Under the pieces are notes generated by a model that searched no databases, was not told the DNA's origin, and was given only the letters and a program-made list of their open reading frames with translations. Positions 18,293-26,494 of a stretch of DNA of 64,000 nt are shown piece after piece; position 1 is the stretch's first letter; every line of letters begins with the position of its first letter. Source of the stretch: Streptomyces morookaense. Its GTDB lineage: Bacteria > Actinomycetota > Actinomycetes > Streptomycetales > Streptomycetaceae. The stretch covers positions 37,655-101,654 of the forward strand of contig NZ_JABBXF010000049.1 in the NCBI RefSeq assembly GCF_013030945.1, written 5' to 3'. A program made the translations under genes and the position numbers.

Positions 18293-19078
18293 TCAACGCA
18301 TCAGCGCCCCGCCATTGATGTCGTATGTTGCGCCGGTGATGAACCCTGAGTCCGGGCCGACCAGATGACGCACCAGAAGGGCAATCTCCTCCGGCCTCGC
18401 GATACGGCCCACCGGCACCTGCGCGATGAGACCCGCGAGGGCCTCCCGGCCGATCCCGCGAACCATCGGGGTGTCGAACATGGCGGGCGCGACGGTGTTC
18501 ACCGTCACCCCGTACGGCGCGAGTTCGGCAGCGAATGCCCGGGTCAGAGCGGTCAGTGCGGCCTTGGACGCGCCGTAGGCGGCGCCGGTGGGCCGGGCGA
18601 TCTGCCCCGCGAGCGAGGCCATGTTCACCACGCGGCCCCAGCCGCGCGCCCGCATGTCCGTGGCCACGGTCCGCGTGAGGAAGAACGCGGCACGGACATT
18701 GACCTCGAAGACCTGGTCCCACTCGGCCGCCGTGGTCTCCCACAAGGACTTCGGCAGGGCCCGCGCGGCGTTGTTGACCAGGATGTCCGCGGGCCCGAAC
18801 CGCTCCCGCCCGCACCGGTACGCGCACTCCACCGCCTCCAGGTCGGTCAGGTCGACATGGACGGGCAGGACCAGGGCGTCGCCGGGGTCGATCTCCGCGG
18901 CCGTCGCGCGGTTGCGCGCCTCGTCCACATCCCACGACAGCACCCGCACGCCCGCGTCGTACATGACCCGCACCACGGTGGCCCCAAGTCCTTGGGCGCC
19001 ACCGGTGACCAGGGCGGTGCGCCCGGCCAGTTGTCCGCGGTACGCGGCCGGGGCGACGGCACCTGTGTCCCCGCGCAT
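18293..19078 (-). CDS. Short-chain dehydrogenase/reductase
   Basis: A 261-residue classical SDR. The nucleotide-binding motif is TGGAQGLG, the NNAA motif is VNNAARAL, the catalytic Ser is in NMASLAG and the YxxxK pair is YGASK. The end VTGATYDINGGALMR matches NAD(P)-dependent FabG-like enzymes. The ATG at 19078 overlaps the stop of the upstream gene (TGATG). It is transcribed away from an MmyB-type regulator; in actinobacteria MmyB-like regulators are frequently paired with a divergent SDR, which this matches. Substrate unknown. Confidence 0.9.
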   Translation of the reverse strand: MRGDTGAVAPAAYRGQLAGRTALVTGGAQGLGATVVRVMYDAGVRVLSWDVDEARNRATAAEIDPGDALVLPVHVDLTDLEAVECAYRCGRERFGPADILVNNAARALPKSLWETTAAEWDQVFEVNVRAAFFLTRTVATDMRARGWGRVVNMASLAGQIARPTGAAYGASKAALTALTRAFAAELAPYGVTVNTVAPAMFDTPMVRGIGREALAGLIAQVPVGRIARPEEIALLVRHLVGPDSGFITGATYDINGGALMR

Positions 19079-19470
19079 CAGCAGTTGCCGAACATCAGCG
19101 GGCGGCCGACCCGGGCATCGATCCGCAGATACCGCCAGAGCCGGTGCGAGCCGATCCGCGTCTCGCGCAACAGGTCGACGACACGCACGGCTGCGGCCAA
19201 GTCCGGGGCGTCCGCGAGGATATAGCTGATCCACTCCCCGGCCGCACCGGTCTGCAGCCGGTCATCGTCCAGGGTGCCGAGGACGCGCACGCCGAAGCGC
19301 TCACCCAGGTCGTCGAAGGCCCGCAGAATCGCGGGGTGCACAGCCGACCGCTCGTCCTCAGAGGCGTCGAAATAGGTCTGGGTGACCCCCAGTCGGAACA
19401 ACACGCGCAACGGCCCTTCGACGGCCGGCTCGGCGGCGGGGAAAGCGGACGGAGAGGAATGTGCGGTCAT
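19078..19470 (-). CDS. IacB-like small protein, partner of the SDR
   Basis: A 130-residue soluble protein. The stretches LRVLFRLGVTQTYFD, RFGVRVLGTLDDDRLQ, WISYILADAPD and GSHRLWRYLRIDARVGRPLMFGN recall IacB of indole-3-acetate degradation clusters, a family of uncertain biochemical role; the match is from memory. GGAG lies 6 bases before the ATG. It is the first gene of a two-gene operon with the overlapping SDR, and the iac clusters also contain an SDR, so a related degradation or reduction is possible. Confidence 0.6.
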   Translation of the reverse strand: MTAHSSPSAFPAAEPAVEGPLRVLFRLGVTQTYFDASEDERSAVHPAILRAFDDLGERFGVRVLGTLDDDRLQTGAAGEWISYILADAPDLAAAVRVVDLLRETRIGSHRLWRYLRIDARVGRPLMFGNC

Positions 19471-19572
19471 AGACAGCTCCGCATGCGGTCGGCAATGCGG
19501 TCTCGTCGAACGGCCCACGGGACCGCTCGGGCCCAGCCTGTGCGCCAACCCGCCGGCCGAGGAAGGCCGGCC

Positions 19573-19603
19573 TTGTTCCTGGTAACGGCTGTACCAGTAA
19601 CAA
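19573..19603 (+). promoter_or_regulatory. Operator of the MmyB-type regulator / SDR operon
   Basis: TTGTTCCTGGTA (19573-19584) and TACCAGTAACAA (19592-19603) form an inverted repeat with 11 of 12 positions matching and a 7-base spacer. It lies in the divergent intergenic region, 30 bases before the MmyB-type gene, well placed to control both directions. Confidence 0.7.
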
Positions 19604-19633
19604 AGCGGGCGGGCGATGCGATACTCGGGGGCC

Positions 19634-20555
19634 ATGGCACGACCGACACCGCACACCACCCTGGGCATGTTCCTCGCAGCACGGCGAGCGGCCGTGGCAC
19701 CGCACGAGGTGGGGCTGCCCGCTGTGGGCAGCCCCTGCCGGGTGCCCGGCCTGCGCCGCGAGGAGGTCGCCCTGCTTGCCGAGGTGAGCGTCGAGTACTA
19801 CACCCGCTTGGAACCGGAACAGGGCCGGGTCTCCGGCGCCTCGCCCGCCGTCCTTGCCGCTGTGGCCCGCGCGCTGCGCCTCGACGCCGACGAGACGGCC
19901 TATGTGCACCGACTCGGCAGTACCCGCAGCAGCCGCAGTAACCGCAGCACCGCAGCGAAGGCGGCGGACCGGCATCGTCCCCGGACGTGACGCCCACGCT
20001 GGTGCACCCCGCACGAGGGAGCTGCTCGACAGCCTCACAGGCAGCCCGGCCGTCCTGCTCGACCGGAGCATGGACATCCTGGCGTGGAACCCCCTGGCAG
20101 CCGCCCTGTTCCTCGACTTCGGCTCGGTGCCCGCGCAGCACCGCAACCACCTGCGCCTGGTGTTCCTCGACCACCAGGTGCGGAAGCTGTACCGCGACTG
20201 GGAGCACACGGCCGGCAAATGCGTCGCCCGGCTGCGGATGGAAGCCGCCCACGAGCCCCGCGCCCCGCGCCTCATCGCGCTCGTCGACGAACTCGGCGCA
20301 CGCGACGACGACTTCCGCCGGTATTGGGCCCGCCATGACGTCCGCTCGATCACGTACGGCCGCAATCACTTCGTACACCCGCTCGCCGGACTCCTGACCC
20401 TGGACTGGCAGGCCCTTCAGGTAGCCATGGCCCCGAAGCAGACCCTCATCGTCTACACACCACCGCCGGAGGACGCCGACAGCCGTGCCGGCCTCGAATT
20501 CCTGGCCTCGTGGTCAAGGACTCCCGTCAGGGGCAGTGTTCCTGACCGGCACTGA
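19634..20555 (+). pseudogene. MmyB-like XRE regulator, disrupted by a frameshift
   Basis: The ATG at 19634 opens an XRE domain (LGMFLAARRAAV, PGLRREEVALLAEVSVEYYTRLE, VLAAVARALRL) that stops early at ~19990. The ligand-binding MmyB domain continues in another frame from about 19985 to the stop at 20553-20555 (RELLDSLTGSPAVLLDRSMDI, AWNPLAAALF, YWARHDVR, HPLAGLLTLDWQAL). The shift lies in the linker (19910-19990), which is rich in CGCAG repeats and prone to slippage or to assembly error. If joined, the protein would be about 305 residues, normal for the family. MmyB domains bind fatty-acid-like ligands in known structures. It likely represses the divergent SDR operon through the palindrome at 19573-19603. 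Confidence 0.75.
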
Positions 20556-20770
20556 AGCGGACCTCGACAAGTCACCGCGAGGTACGCCCTGAAGATCAGT
20601 AACCACACACTTTCGAGGGACAGCACTGCCCGCGGCACCTGGCTAGCATTCTCACCAATCACCGGCTCGTGCAATTGCATATGGGAATCGGTGATCAAGG
20701 TCTGGATGCCATCGGCTCATCCAGGCCGGCCACGAGACATGCATCCAGGGAGAGGAAGCGAGGTCAGTGC

Positions 20771-21004
20771 ATGGTGTTTGACAACGGCGTGCCCGCCGCC
20801 GGCATCTCGGGAGTTGAGTGGATCAAGAGCAGGGCCAGTATGGGGGGCGGCAACTGCGTGGAGCTTGCCAAGCTCCCCAACGGGGCTGTGGCTATGCGTA
20901 ATTCACGCCACCCCGAGGGGCCGGCCCTGGTGTACACCCGCGAGGAGGTGGCAGCCTTCCTCGACGGGGCCAAGAAGAACGAGTTCGACCACTTGATGTC
21001 CTGA
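20771..21004 (+). CDS. DUF397 protein
   Basis: A 77-residue protein of the DUF397 family: GVEWIKSRASMGGGNCVELAKL, then VAMRNSRHPEGPALVYTREEVAAFL. These small proteins are coded next to XRE/DUF5753 regulators in Streptomyces and can act as their antagonists or as modulators (the WhiJ-type system). Here it is 90 bases upstream of such a regulator in the same direction, so the two probably work together. The ATG at 20771 is the best start, with GAGG about 8 bases upstream. Confidence 0.9.
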   Translation: MVFDNGVPAAGISGVEWIKSRASMGGGNCVELAKLPNGAVAMRNSRHPEGPALVYTREEVAAFLDGAKKNEFDHLMS

Positions 21005-21094
21005 CGCCCTAGGCTCAGGCCAAAGGTTGGTCCGGAGGGCATCCGGACTGCATGCTGACGGCTGTAGTCTGCGTCGGCCTCAACAGGAGTCTGG

Positions 21095-22012
21095 ATGCCC
21101 GCCGTTCGACAGCCGGAAGAGCCGGCACCTGCTCCGGTGATCGCGATGAAACGCGACCCCAAACAGGCCGCGGCAGCACGCCTGCTGGGTGACCGGCTCA
21201 GGTCCCTCCGCCAGGAACGTGGCCTGGGTCTGAAGGAGGTGGCGCAGGTCATCCGCGGATCAGTGTCCAAGATGAGCAGGCTCGAGCGGGGCGAAAGCCC
21301 GCCCAAGGACCGCGACGTCCAGGACCTTCTGCGGTACTACGGCGTCTCGGGCGAACTCGAGCGAGAGATCGAGGGCCTGGTCCAGCAGACGCGCAACGAG
21401 GAGTGGTGGCAGCAATATGCCGACGTCACCCCCGACTTCCTCAAGCGGCTGATCCGCCTCGAAGGATCAGCCGCAAGAATCTACGCCTACGAGACGCATG
21501 TCGTCCCCGGCCTCCTGCAGACCGAGGCGTACGCGCGTGTCCTGGTCGCGGCCGCCATGCCCGGCGCATCGGCCGACGTCATCGACAAACGCGTGCGGTT
21601 GCGGATCGGACGGCAGTGCATGCTCAAGAACCCGCGCCCTGCAGTGGTCGCTCTTCTCGACGAGCACGTTCTCCGCCGACCGGTCGGCGGGCCCGAAGTC
21701 ATGTACGAACAGCTTGTCTACCTTCGGAACGTCGCCGGCCTCGATCACATCAACATCCGCATCGTCGAGTTCGACCGCGGAGGCCACGTCGCCCCCGGCT
21801 TCCCGATCACGCACCTGTACTTCGACGACGGCGGGCCGTCGGAGCTCGTCTACGTGGAGCACCTCAACAACGCCACATACCTGACGCGGCCGAAAGAGAT
21901 CGACCAGTATCGCAGCGTACTCAACGAGTTGAGCCGCGTCGCCGCTCCCAGAGAGGACAGCATTCGCCTCCTCTCCGAGGCGATCGACCGGTTCGGCGAG
22001 CGTCTTTCCTGA
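21095..22012 (+). CDS. XRE regulator with DUF5753 domain (WhiJ-like)
   Basis: A 305-residue protein. The HTH covers ~27-85 (LGDRLRSLRQERGLGLKEVAQ, SVSKMSRLERGE). A DUF5753 domain follows (EEWWQQYADVTPDFLKRLIRLE, PGLLQTEAYARVL, LLDEHVLRRPVGG and YVEHLNNATYL near the end). This architecture is the WhiJ-like family, large in Streptomyces and linked to developmental control, each usually with a DUF397 partner, present here just upstream. Its ligand and targets are unknown. Confidence 0.9.
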   Translation: MPAVRQPEEPAPAPVIAMKRDPKQAAAARLLGDRLRSLRQERGLGLKEVAQVIRGSVSKMSRLERGESPPKDRDVQDLLRYYGVSGELEREIEGLVQQTRNEEWWQQYADVTPDFLKRLIRLEGSAARIYAYETHVVPGLLQTEAYARVLVAAAMPGASADVIDKRVRLRIGRQCMLKNPRPAVVALLDEHVLRRPVGGPEVMYEQLVYLRNVAGLDHINIRIVEFDRGGHVAPGFPITHLYFDDGGPSELVYVEHLNNATYLTRPKEIDQYRSVLNELSRVAAPREDSIRLLSEAIDRFGERLS

Positions 22013-22024
22013 GGGGCCCGATTC

Positions 22025-22858
22025 CTACAGTCTGGCGAGCCCGCCCCACCCGACCGGGCCGGCGCCCCGCCGCGCGTGCGGCGGGGGAGAGGAGTCCGGA
22101 CGCCAGTCGACGACATCGACGAGCCCCGGCTCCAGGATCCGCAGGCCGTCGAAGAAGGACCGGACCTCGCTGCGTTCGCGGACGCGCCCCCAGGCGCCGC
22201 CCGTACTGTGGTTCATCAGCTCCGTGACCTCCCGCCTGACCTCGGGATCATCACTGACAAGCTGGCAGATGACCACGAAGTTGCCCGGCCCCAGCGTCAT
22301 CAGCCGTGCGGCCACCCGTCGGACGAGGCCTGCGGGACCGCCCCGGCCGTCGTTGTCACCGAGGCAGTCCAGAACGGAGACGAAAAGCGCTGCGGTGGGC
22401 CGACCGCGTCGGATGAGCCGACGCGCCTGTGCGTGTTCGAAGACGGCCTCGGTGTCACGGACATCGGCTTCGATGACGGCAGTGTTCGCGTTCTCCTCCA
22501 GCGTAGTACGGCCGTACGCCGCAACAACGGGATCGTTGTCGATGTAGACGACACGGCAGTCCGCGTTGACGCGCTGGGCAATTTGGTGCACATTGTCCCC
22601 GGCGGGCAGGCCGGCCCCATGATCGATGAACTGTTCCACCCCGTACCCTTCGGCCAGCACCCTGACCATGCGCCCGAGAAAGGCGCGGTTGTTCCGGGCG
22701 ACAACCTGCGAGTTGGGCGCGATGTCCAGCAGCCTGGCGCAGGCTCGTCTGTCCGAGATGTAGTTCTCCACTCCACCTAATAACCAGTCGTACATGCGTG
22801 CAACACTTGGCGTATGCACATCAATGGGTTGAGTTTGGCTTTTCTCTCCGCGAACCAT
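22025..22858 (-). CDS. SAM-dependent methyltransferase of the SAV2177/DUF574 family
   Basis: A 277-residue protein with PSVARMYDWLLGGVENYISDR at the start, FIDHGAGLPAGDNVHQIAQ in place of the usual SAM-binding glycine loop, VVYIDNDPVV and EADVRD. The family is abundant in actinomycetes, often near XRE/DUF397 genes. The ATG at 22858 has AGAGGAAC 4-10 bases upstream. Its stop lies 12 bases from the stop of the convergent XRE gene. The methyl acceptor is not known for the family. Confidence 0.88.
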   Translation of the reverse strand: MVRGEKSQTQPIDVHTPSVARMYDWLLGGVENYISDRRACARLLDIAPNSQVVARNNRAFLGRMVRVLAEGYGVEQFIDHGAGLPAGDNVHQIAQRVNADCRVVYIDNDPVVAAYGRTTLEENANTAVIEADVRDTEAVFEHAQARRLIRRGRPTAALFVSVLDCLGDNDGRGGPAGLVRRVAARLMTLGPGNFVVICQLVSDDPEVRREVTELMNHSTGGAWGRVRERSEVRSFFDGLRILEPGLVDVVDWRPDSSPPPHARRGAGPVGWGGLARL

Positions 22859-23129
22859 CCCGTTCCTCTCTGGCTGCAGTCGGCCTCGCTCCAGCGGAAG
22901 TTCCCATGGTAGGGAGCGCCCGTCGGCCTGTGGAGTCGCCCGATCGAGGGGCCGCAGAACGCGTAGTGAATTCCCTCGGCACCGCGGAGAAAACCAGAAG
23001 CGTGCAGAGGCGCACGAGACGAGCAGTGGCGTTGGCCGACACGGCGGACGGCCAGGAGGAGTCCCGGTGGGGGGCCAACTGCGGCATGGACGACGGCCCA
23101 AGGTGCCCTACGGCCACCAGCCCCCCGAT

Positions 23130-24170
23130 TCAGCAGGCCGGTCCGGAATCCACGTCGGCATCCGAAGAGCTGGCGATGCGGGCGTAGTCCAGGTCTTCCC
23201 ACAGCCCCCGGACAACTTCTGGGTCCGCTGCGAGTCCCGATACCAATGAGGCAGTTGTGCGCCAGTCGGGCAGATGGGCCCCGGACAGGATGTCGGTGAC
23301 AACAACGGCCGGCAGTCCGGAGGAACGGCCCAACGCCTCCGGCGGAGGGCAGCCGGCCGCCAGGTGCAGGCCGCGCAGCGCCTGTTGCAGTTTCGTCCCG
23401 GCATCGCGGGAGGACAGCCGCGATGCACGTCTCATGCCGTGCACGGCTTCCCAGACGATCCGTGTCTCCTCCGGGTTGCCGCCCAGGATGGTGGTGAGCA
23501 TGTGAGTGACCGGCCACGAAGGCGCGAAGTCGCCGTCGAGGATCCGGCACAGTTCATCGAGGGCGAGGTCGGCCTGCCGTGCGGTGTCGTGCACGGTGAC
23601 TCCCGACCGCTCCCGCAGGACCGCGAATGCCTCCCCGAGGGCCCGAGGCCGTATCAGCGCCTGGGGAGTTGGCCGGCGCACCGTCTCGCCTGCGTCTGTC
23701 CGTTCCCCTACGGTGAGTTCGTCCTGGGCGGACGCCCGGAACTCGGCAAGGTCCCGAGTGAGCCGGGGAGCGTTCCAGCGCGCCCGGGCCGAGGCCTCGC
23801 TCGTTCCGGTTGCGACGCTGATGTCCTGCCACGACGCACCGGCAAGTCGGGCTCCGTGTACTGCGGCACCGGCATACCAGCGAATGGCGCACGTGATCTG
23901 CTCGGCGAGTGCAAGGCGAGTCGTCAGGGGCTCGAGGCGATCCTCGGCAACTTCCAGATGCTGCACCAGAAGGCGCAGCCTGCGGGCTACCAGGAACCCG
24001 GAGGGCAACACGTCAGGGGCAGCGCCCTGACGTCGGCTGCGGTCCCGGTCACGTTGGGCACGTTGTCTGCACTGTGCATTGCAGTACTCCCGCGGTCGTC
24101 CGGCTGCGCGCTCGAGTCCGATGCCCTTCCCGCAGAACCCGCAGGCGCGCGACCGGCTCAGCGCAGTCAT
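23130..24170 (-). CDS. Putative DNA-binding protein with N-terminal zinc-finger-like motif
   Basis: A 346-residue protein. Cys residues at 10, 13, 30 and 34 (CGFC and CNAQC) form a likely zinc site, followed by a strongly basic stretch (RQRAQRDRDRSRR). A helical region follows with ASWQDISVATGTSEASARARW, which looks like a helix-turn-helix, and a second XRE-like segment around 200-240 (RERSGVTVHDTARQADLALDEL). GGAGG lies 6 bases before the ATG. It resembles actinobacterial regulators of unknown role. No partner gene is evident. Confidence 0.65.
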   Translation of the reverse strand: MTALSRSRACGFCGKGIGLERAAGRPREYCNAQCRQRAQRDRDRSRRQGAAPDVLPSGFLVARRLRLLVQHLEVAEDRLEPLTTRLALAEQITCAIRWYAGAAVHGARLAGASWQDISVATGTSEASARARWNAPRLTRDLAEFRASAQDELTVGERTDAGETVRRPTPQALIRPRALGEAFAVLRERSGVTVHDTARQADLALDELCRILDGDFAPSWPVTHMLTTILGGNPEETRIVWEAVHGMRRASRLSSRDAGTKLQQALRGLHLAAGCPPPEALGRSSGLPAVVVTDILSGAHLPDWRTTASLVSGLAADPEVVRGLWEDLDYARIASSSDADVDSGPAC

Positions 24171-24250
24171 CCGGAACCTCCGAAAAATCCCCAGGGCGGG
24201 GGAGGGGCGGGTGCTTCCCGTGCAGCGGAATACGTGTGGTGAGGACCAAG

Positions 24251-24278
24251 GTGGGCGGCAGCATGCGCTGCCGCCCAC
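24251..24278 (-). terminator. Perfect 12-bp hairpin after the 88-residue gene
   Basis: GTGGGCGGCAGC (24251-24262) and GCTGCCGCCCAC (24267-24278) pair perfectly around a 4-base loop, 8 bases after the stop codon of the minus-strand small gene. It is a strong candidate terminator though no T-run follows. Confidence 0.7.
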
Positions 24279-24286
24279 GCGCGAAG

Positions 24287-24553
24287 TCACCCCCGGCTGA
24301 TGCGCAGCAGCGGGACCGCGGTGTCACCCGACGGCATCGAGGCTGTCCCCAGCAGGTGGAGCACATACTCCGGGTGCGGGATCCCGCTGACGAGCCACGA
24401 GATGGCGAGGGCCATCCCTACAACGGGCTGCGGGTACAGGGAGATGTGCCACGTCCGTGCCGTTGGGTGTTTCGCATCGGCAGGGCGAGGCATGCTTGAC
24501 TTGAAGGGGACCGAGGACGCGGTGATGCGCCCCCGGTTCTTTCGCATGGCCAT
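24287..24553 (-). CDS. Small protein of unknown function
   Basis: An 88-residue protein; ATG at 24553 with AAAGGA 7 bases upstream. It has a basic N-terminus (MAMRKNRGR), one hydrophobic segment (VVGMALAISWLVSGI, ~45-60) and no recognised domain. One hairpin lies 37 bases before its start and a perfect one just after its stop, making an isolated, self-contained unit. A membrane-associated small protein is possible. I do not recognise the family. Confidence 0.55.
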   Translation of the reverse strand: MAMRKNRGRITASSVPFKSSMPRPADAKHPTARTWHISLYPQPVVGMALAISWLVSGIPHPEYVLHLLGTASMPSGDTAVPLLRISRG

Positions 24554-24589
24554 AAATGATCCTTTCGTTGGAGGTGTTGGCCATCGAGA

Positions 24590-24620
24590 AGCGACCCCGG
24601 GGTGCCCACCCGGGGTCGCT
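24590..24620 (+). terminator. Strong hairpin with T-rich tail
   Basis: AGCGACCCCGGG (24590-24601) and CCCGGGGTCGCT (24609-24620) form a 12-bp perfect stem with a 7-base loop; TTTGTTT follows on the plus strand. As a plus-strand terminator it has no clear gene before it. On the minus strand it sits in the 5' leader of the 24287-24553 gene and could act as a leader structure or stop read-through. Confidence 0.6.
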
Positions 24621-24824
24621 TTGTTTACGGCTGGCAGGTCAGTTTTCGCTGCCGACCCACGACAATAGCGCTTCGTTGCTGAGTGGTTGCGCCTCTTCGG
24701 GCGGGCATGAAGATCACTCTCTTCATGCAAACAGGAAACCCGTGCAAGTGCTGCGTTCACAGGTTGACGTGGCAGTCAAGCGGTATGCGCCCACCAGGAC
24801 AAGGGGTGTTAACTTTCGATTGAA

Positions 24825-25034
24825 GTGAGACGGATTCTGACAGGTTTGAGCGGGGCAACAGACCGTCTGGAGAGCGGACTTGCGCGCATGGTTGAAATTC
24901 GCTGCCGGATCACACTTCAGTCAAAGGGTCAACCGAATGGTGAGGGTCTGAGGAAATTCACTCTGGCGGGTGATGAAACGAGGGAATGGAATGTCGATTC
25001 CACTCGCATCTGCACGTGCGGATGCAAAAAATAG
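24825..25034 (+). CDS. Small Cys-tailed peptide gene, unknown
   Basis: GTG at 24825 or ATG at 24888 opens a frame ending in TAG at 25032, giving 69 or 48 residues. The C-terminus is ICTCGCKK, preceded by a Thr/Ser-containing stretch (NVDSTR). The local GC content is clearly below that of the neighbours and codon use is atypical, consistent with recent transfer or with a non-coding region. A peptide with a cluster of Cys next to Ser/Thr could be a RiPP precursor or a small zinc-binding protein. No modifying enzyme is adjacent. Confidence 0.35.
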   Translation: MRRILTGLSGATDRLESGLARMVEIRCRITLQSKGQPNGEGLRKFTLAGDETREWNVDSTRICTCGCKK

Positions 25035-25232
25035 CAAATTGCTTCAGTGAATGCGATGCGCTGAAGTGCCGACCTGCCACCGCCCAGGCTGCACGGAGGC
25101 GCTCTCGAACATGATGTCAGGCCTTTGCTGAGGGTGGCGCCCCAACTCCCGCGTCCTGCGAGGTGGCACACTCCAGCGGAGGCCTGTGTGCGTAACGGAC
25201 GGAACCGCCGTACCAGGCCCCCCGCCGCACAA

Positions 25233-26171
25233 TCAGCCGAGGTGAACCAGGACATCCGGCGTGATCAACGCATGAGCGCCGACCGTGCCGTTGGCGACCT
25301 GGGTGACCCGCAGCTGGACGGCGAGGCCGGCGACCACGATCGCCTCCGGGGTTCCGATGCCGAGCCGCCGGGCCAGGAAGTCCACCGCCTGGTCGGCGGC
25401 GTCCTGGACGGCCTCGTCCAGCCCCTGGCCCAGGCCGAGGAAGATCTCGCCCGCCGGGGTGCTGGCCTGCGGGCGCGCCGGGGCCGGGCCGGGGAGCAGC
25501 CGGAAGGTCAGCGATACCTCGTCCATCGGGCATTCCAGCGCGGTGGAGGCCAACTCGCCGTCGCCCTGCACCGCATGGCCGTCGCCGACCGAGAAGAGCG
25601 CTCCGTCCACCTCGACCGGCAGCCGCAGCCGGGAGCCGGGCACGAGCTCCCGGCAGTCCAGGTTGCCGCCCACCCGGCGCGGATGGCGGGTCTCGTGCGG
25701 ACCGGGCGCGGCCGGGGCGTTGCCCAGCACTCCCATGAAGGGGCGCAGCGGGAGCGTGAGCCCCAGCCCGTGCGCATCGCGGGCCAGCCCGGCAGCCGTG
25801 TCGAGCCGCCAGCCGATCAGCACCTCGCGCCCGGCGTTGAGCCCGCGGCGCAGCCGCTGCTCGCGCGGGCCGGCCGCGGTCCACCCCCAACTGCCCGGCC
25901 GGACGGTGTTGATCTCGACCTCCAGGACGTTCCCCGGGTGCGCCCCGCGGACGCGCACCGGCCCGCACAGGGCGTGCCCGATCCAGGGCTTCGGCCGAGG
26001 AGCGAACCCCGGGAGACCGAACAGCCGCTCCCCGTTCTCTCCCCAACTGCCGTCCAGTGTACGGAAGATGACAGTGTCCCCGGGATCGATCTCCAGCACC
26101 GGCGGCAGGGAGCGGTCGAACTGGCCGTGCACGGTTCCGGGTTCGGGGGAGAGGTGGTGGACCGCGGGCAT
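25233..26171 (-). CDS. Acetamidase/formamidase (FmdA family)
   Basis: A 312-residue protein of the FmdA_AmdA family, Zn-dependent amidases that release ammonia from formamide or acetamide. Visible family segments: LEIDPGDTVIFRTLDG near the start, GNLDCRELVPGSRLRLPVEV with the central VGDGHAVQGDGELASTALE, and a C-terminal ALITPDVLVHLG. It is transcribed away from a metallo-hydrolase gene across an intergenic region carrying two near-identical palindromes, so the two are probably regulated by the same factor. Confidence 0.85.
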   Translation of the reverse strand: MPAVHHLSPEPGTVHGQFDRSLPPVLEIDPGDTVIFRTLDGSWGENGERLFGLPGFAPRPKPWIGHALCGPVRVRGAHPGNVLEVEINTVRPGSWGWTAAGPREQRLRRGLNAGREVLIGWRLDTAAGLARDAHGLGLTLPLRPFMGVLGNAPAAPGPHETRHPRRVGGNLDCRELVPGSRLRLPVEVDGALFSVGDGHAVQGDGELASTALECPMDEVSLTFRLLPGPAPARPQASTPAGEIFLGLGQGLDEAVQDAADQAVDFLARRLGIGTPEAIVVAGLAVQLRVTQVANGTVGAHALITPDVLVHLG

Positions 26172-26198
26172 GCGAGACCTTTCGCCAGGCCGAGAACG

Positions 26199-26214
26199 TC
26201 AACTGTTTGTTGAA
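26199..26214 (+). promoter_or_regulatory. Palindromic operator, copy 1
   Basis: TCAACTGTTTGTTGAA (26199-26214) is an inverted repeat of TCAAC/GTTGA about a short spacer. It lies 28 bases before the start of the amidase gene. A second copy at 26423 differs by one base. The factor is unknown; GntR and TetR regulators bind palindromes of this type. Confidence 0.6.
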
Positions 26215-26422
26215 CTTGCGCGGACTGCAACGTAGGCAGCAGCCCGAGAGGTGTCAACGGCGGTGCGGCGGACGGCCGTCGGACACGGCGGCCGAACCAC
26301 CTGGGGGCCGGATTCGGCCATCCGTCGACTTCACGACAGACCCGAACCAAGGCCCGCCCATTCATTTGCCAATCGTTGACGCACCGTTGTGACAGATGCG
26401 AGGGTTGGTCCCGCACCCGAGA

Positions 26423-26438
26423 TCAACAGTTTGTTGAA
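26423..26438 (+). promoter_or_regulatory. Palindromic operator, copy 2
   Basis: TCAACAGTTTGTTGAA (26423-26438), with a perfect TCAACA-GTT-TGTTGA core, matches the copy at 26199 at 15 of 16 positions. It lies 57 bases before the metallo-hydrolase gene. The two copies put the divergent genes under one likely regulator. Apart from these sites the intergenic region 26172-26494 shows nothing recognisable. Confidence 0.65.
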
Positions 26439-26494
26439 AACGGTGATGCCGTTGCCCGGGTGCGCTTCCTACGAACCGGGGGCGTGCAGACACG

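Noticed and set aside
24300..24668. Plus-strand frame opposite the small 88-residue gene
   Set aside because: It lacks a ribosome site and third-position GC bias and runs through the hairpin at 24590; the minus gene is better supported.
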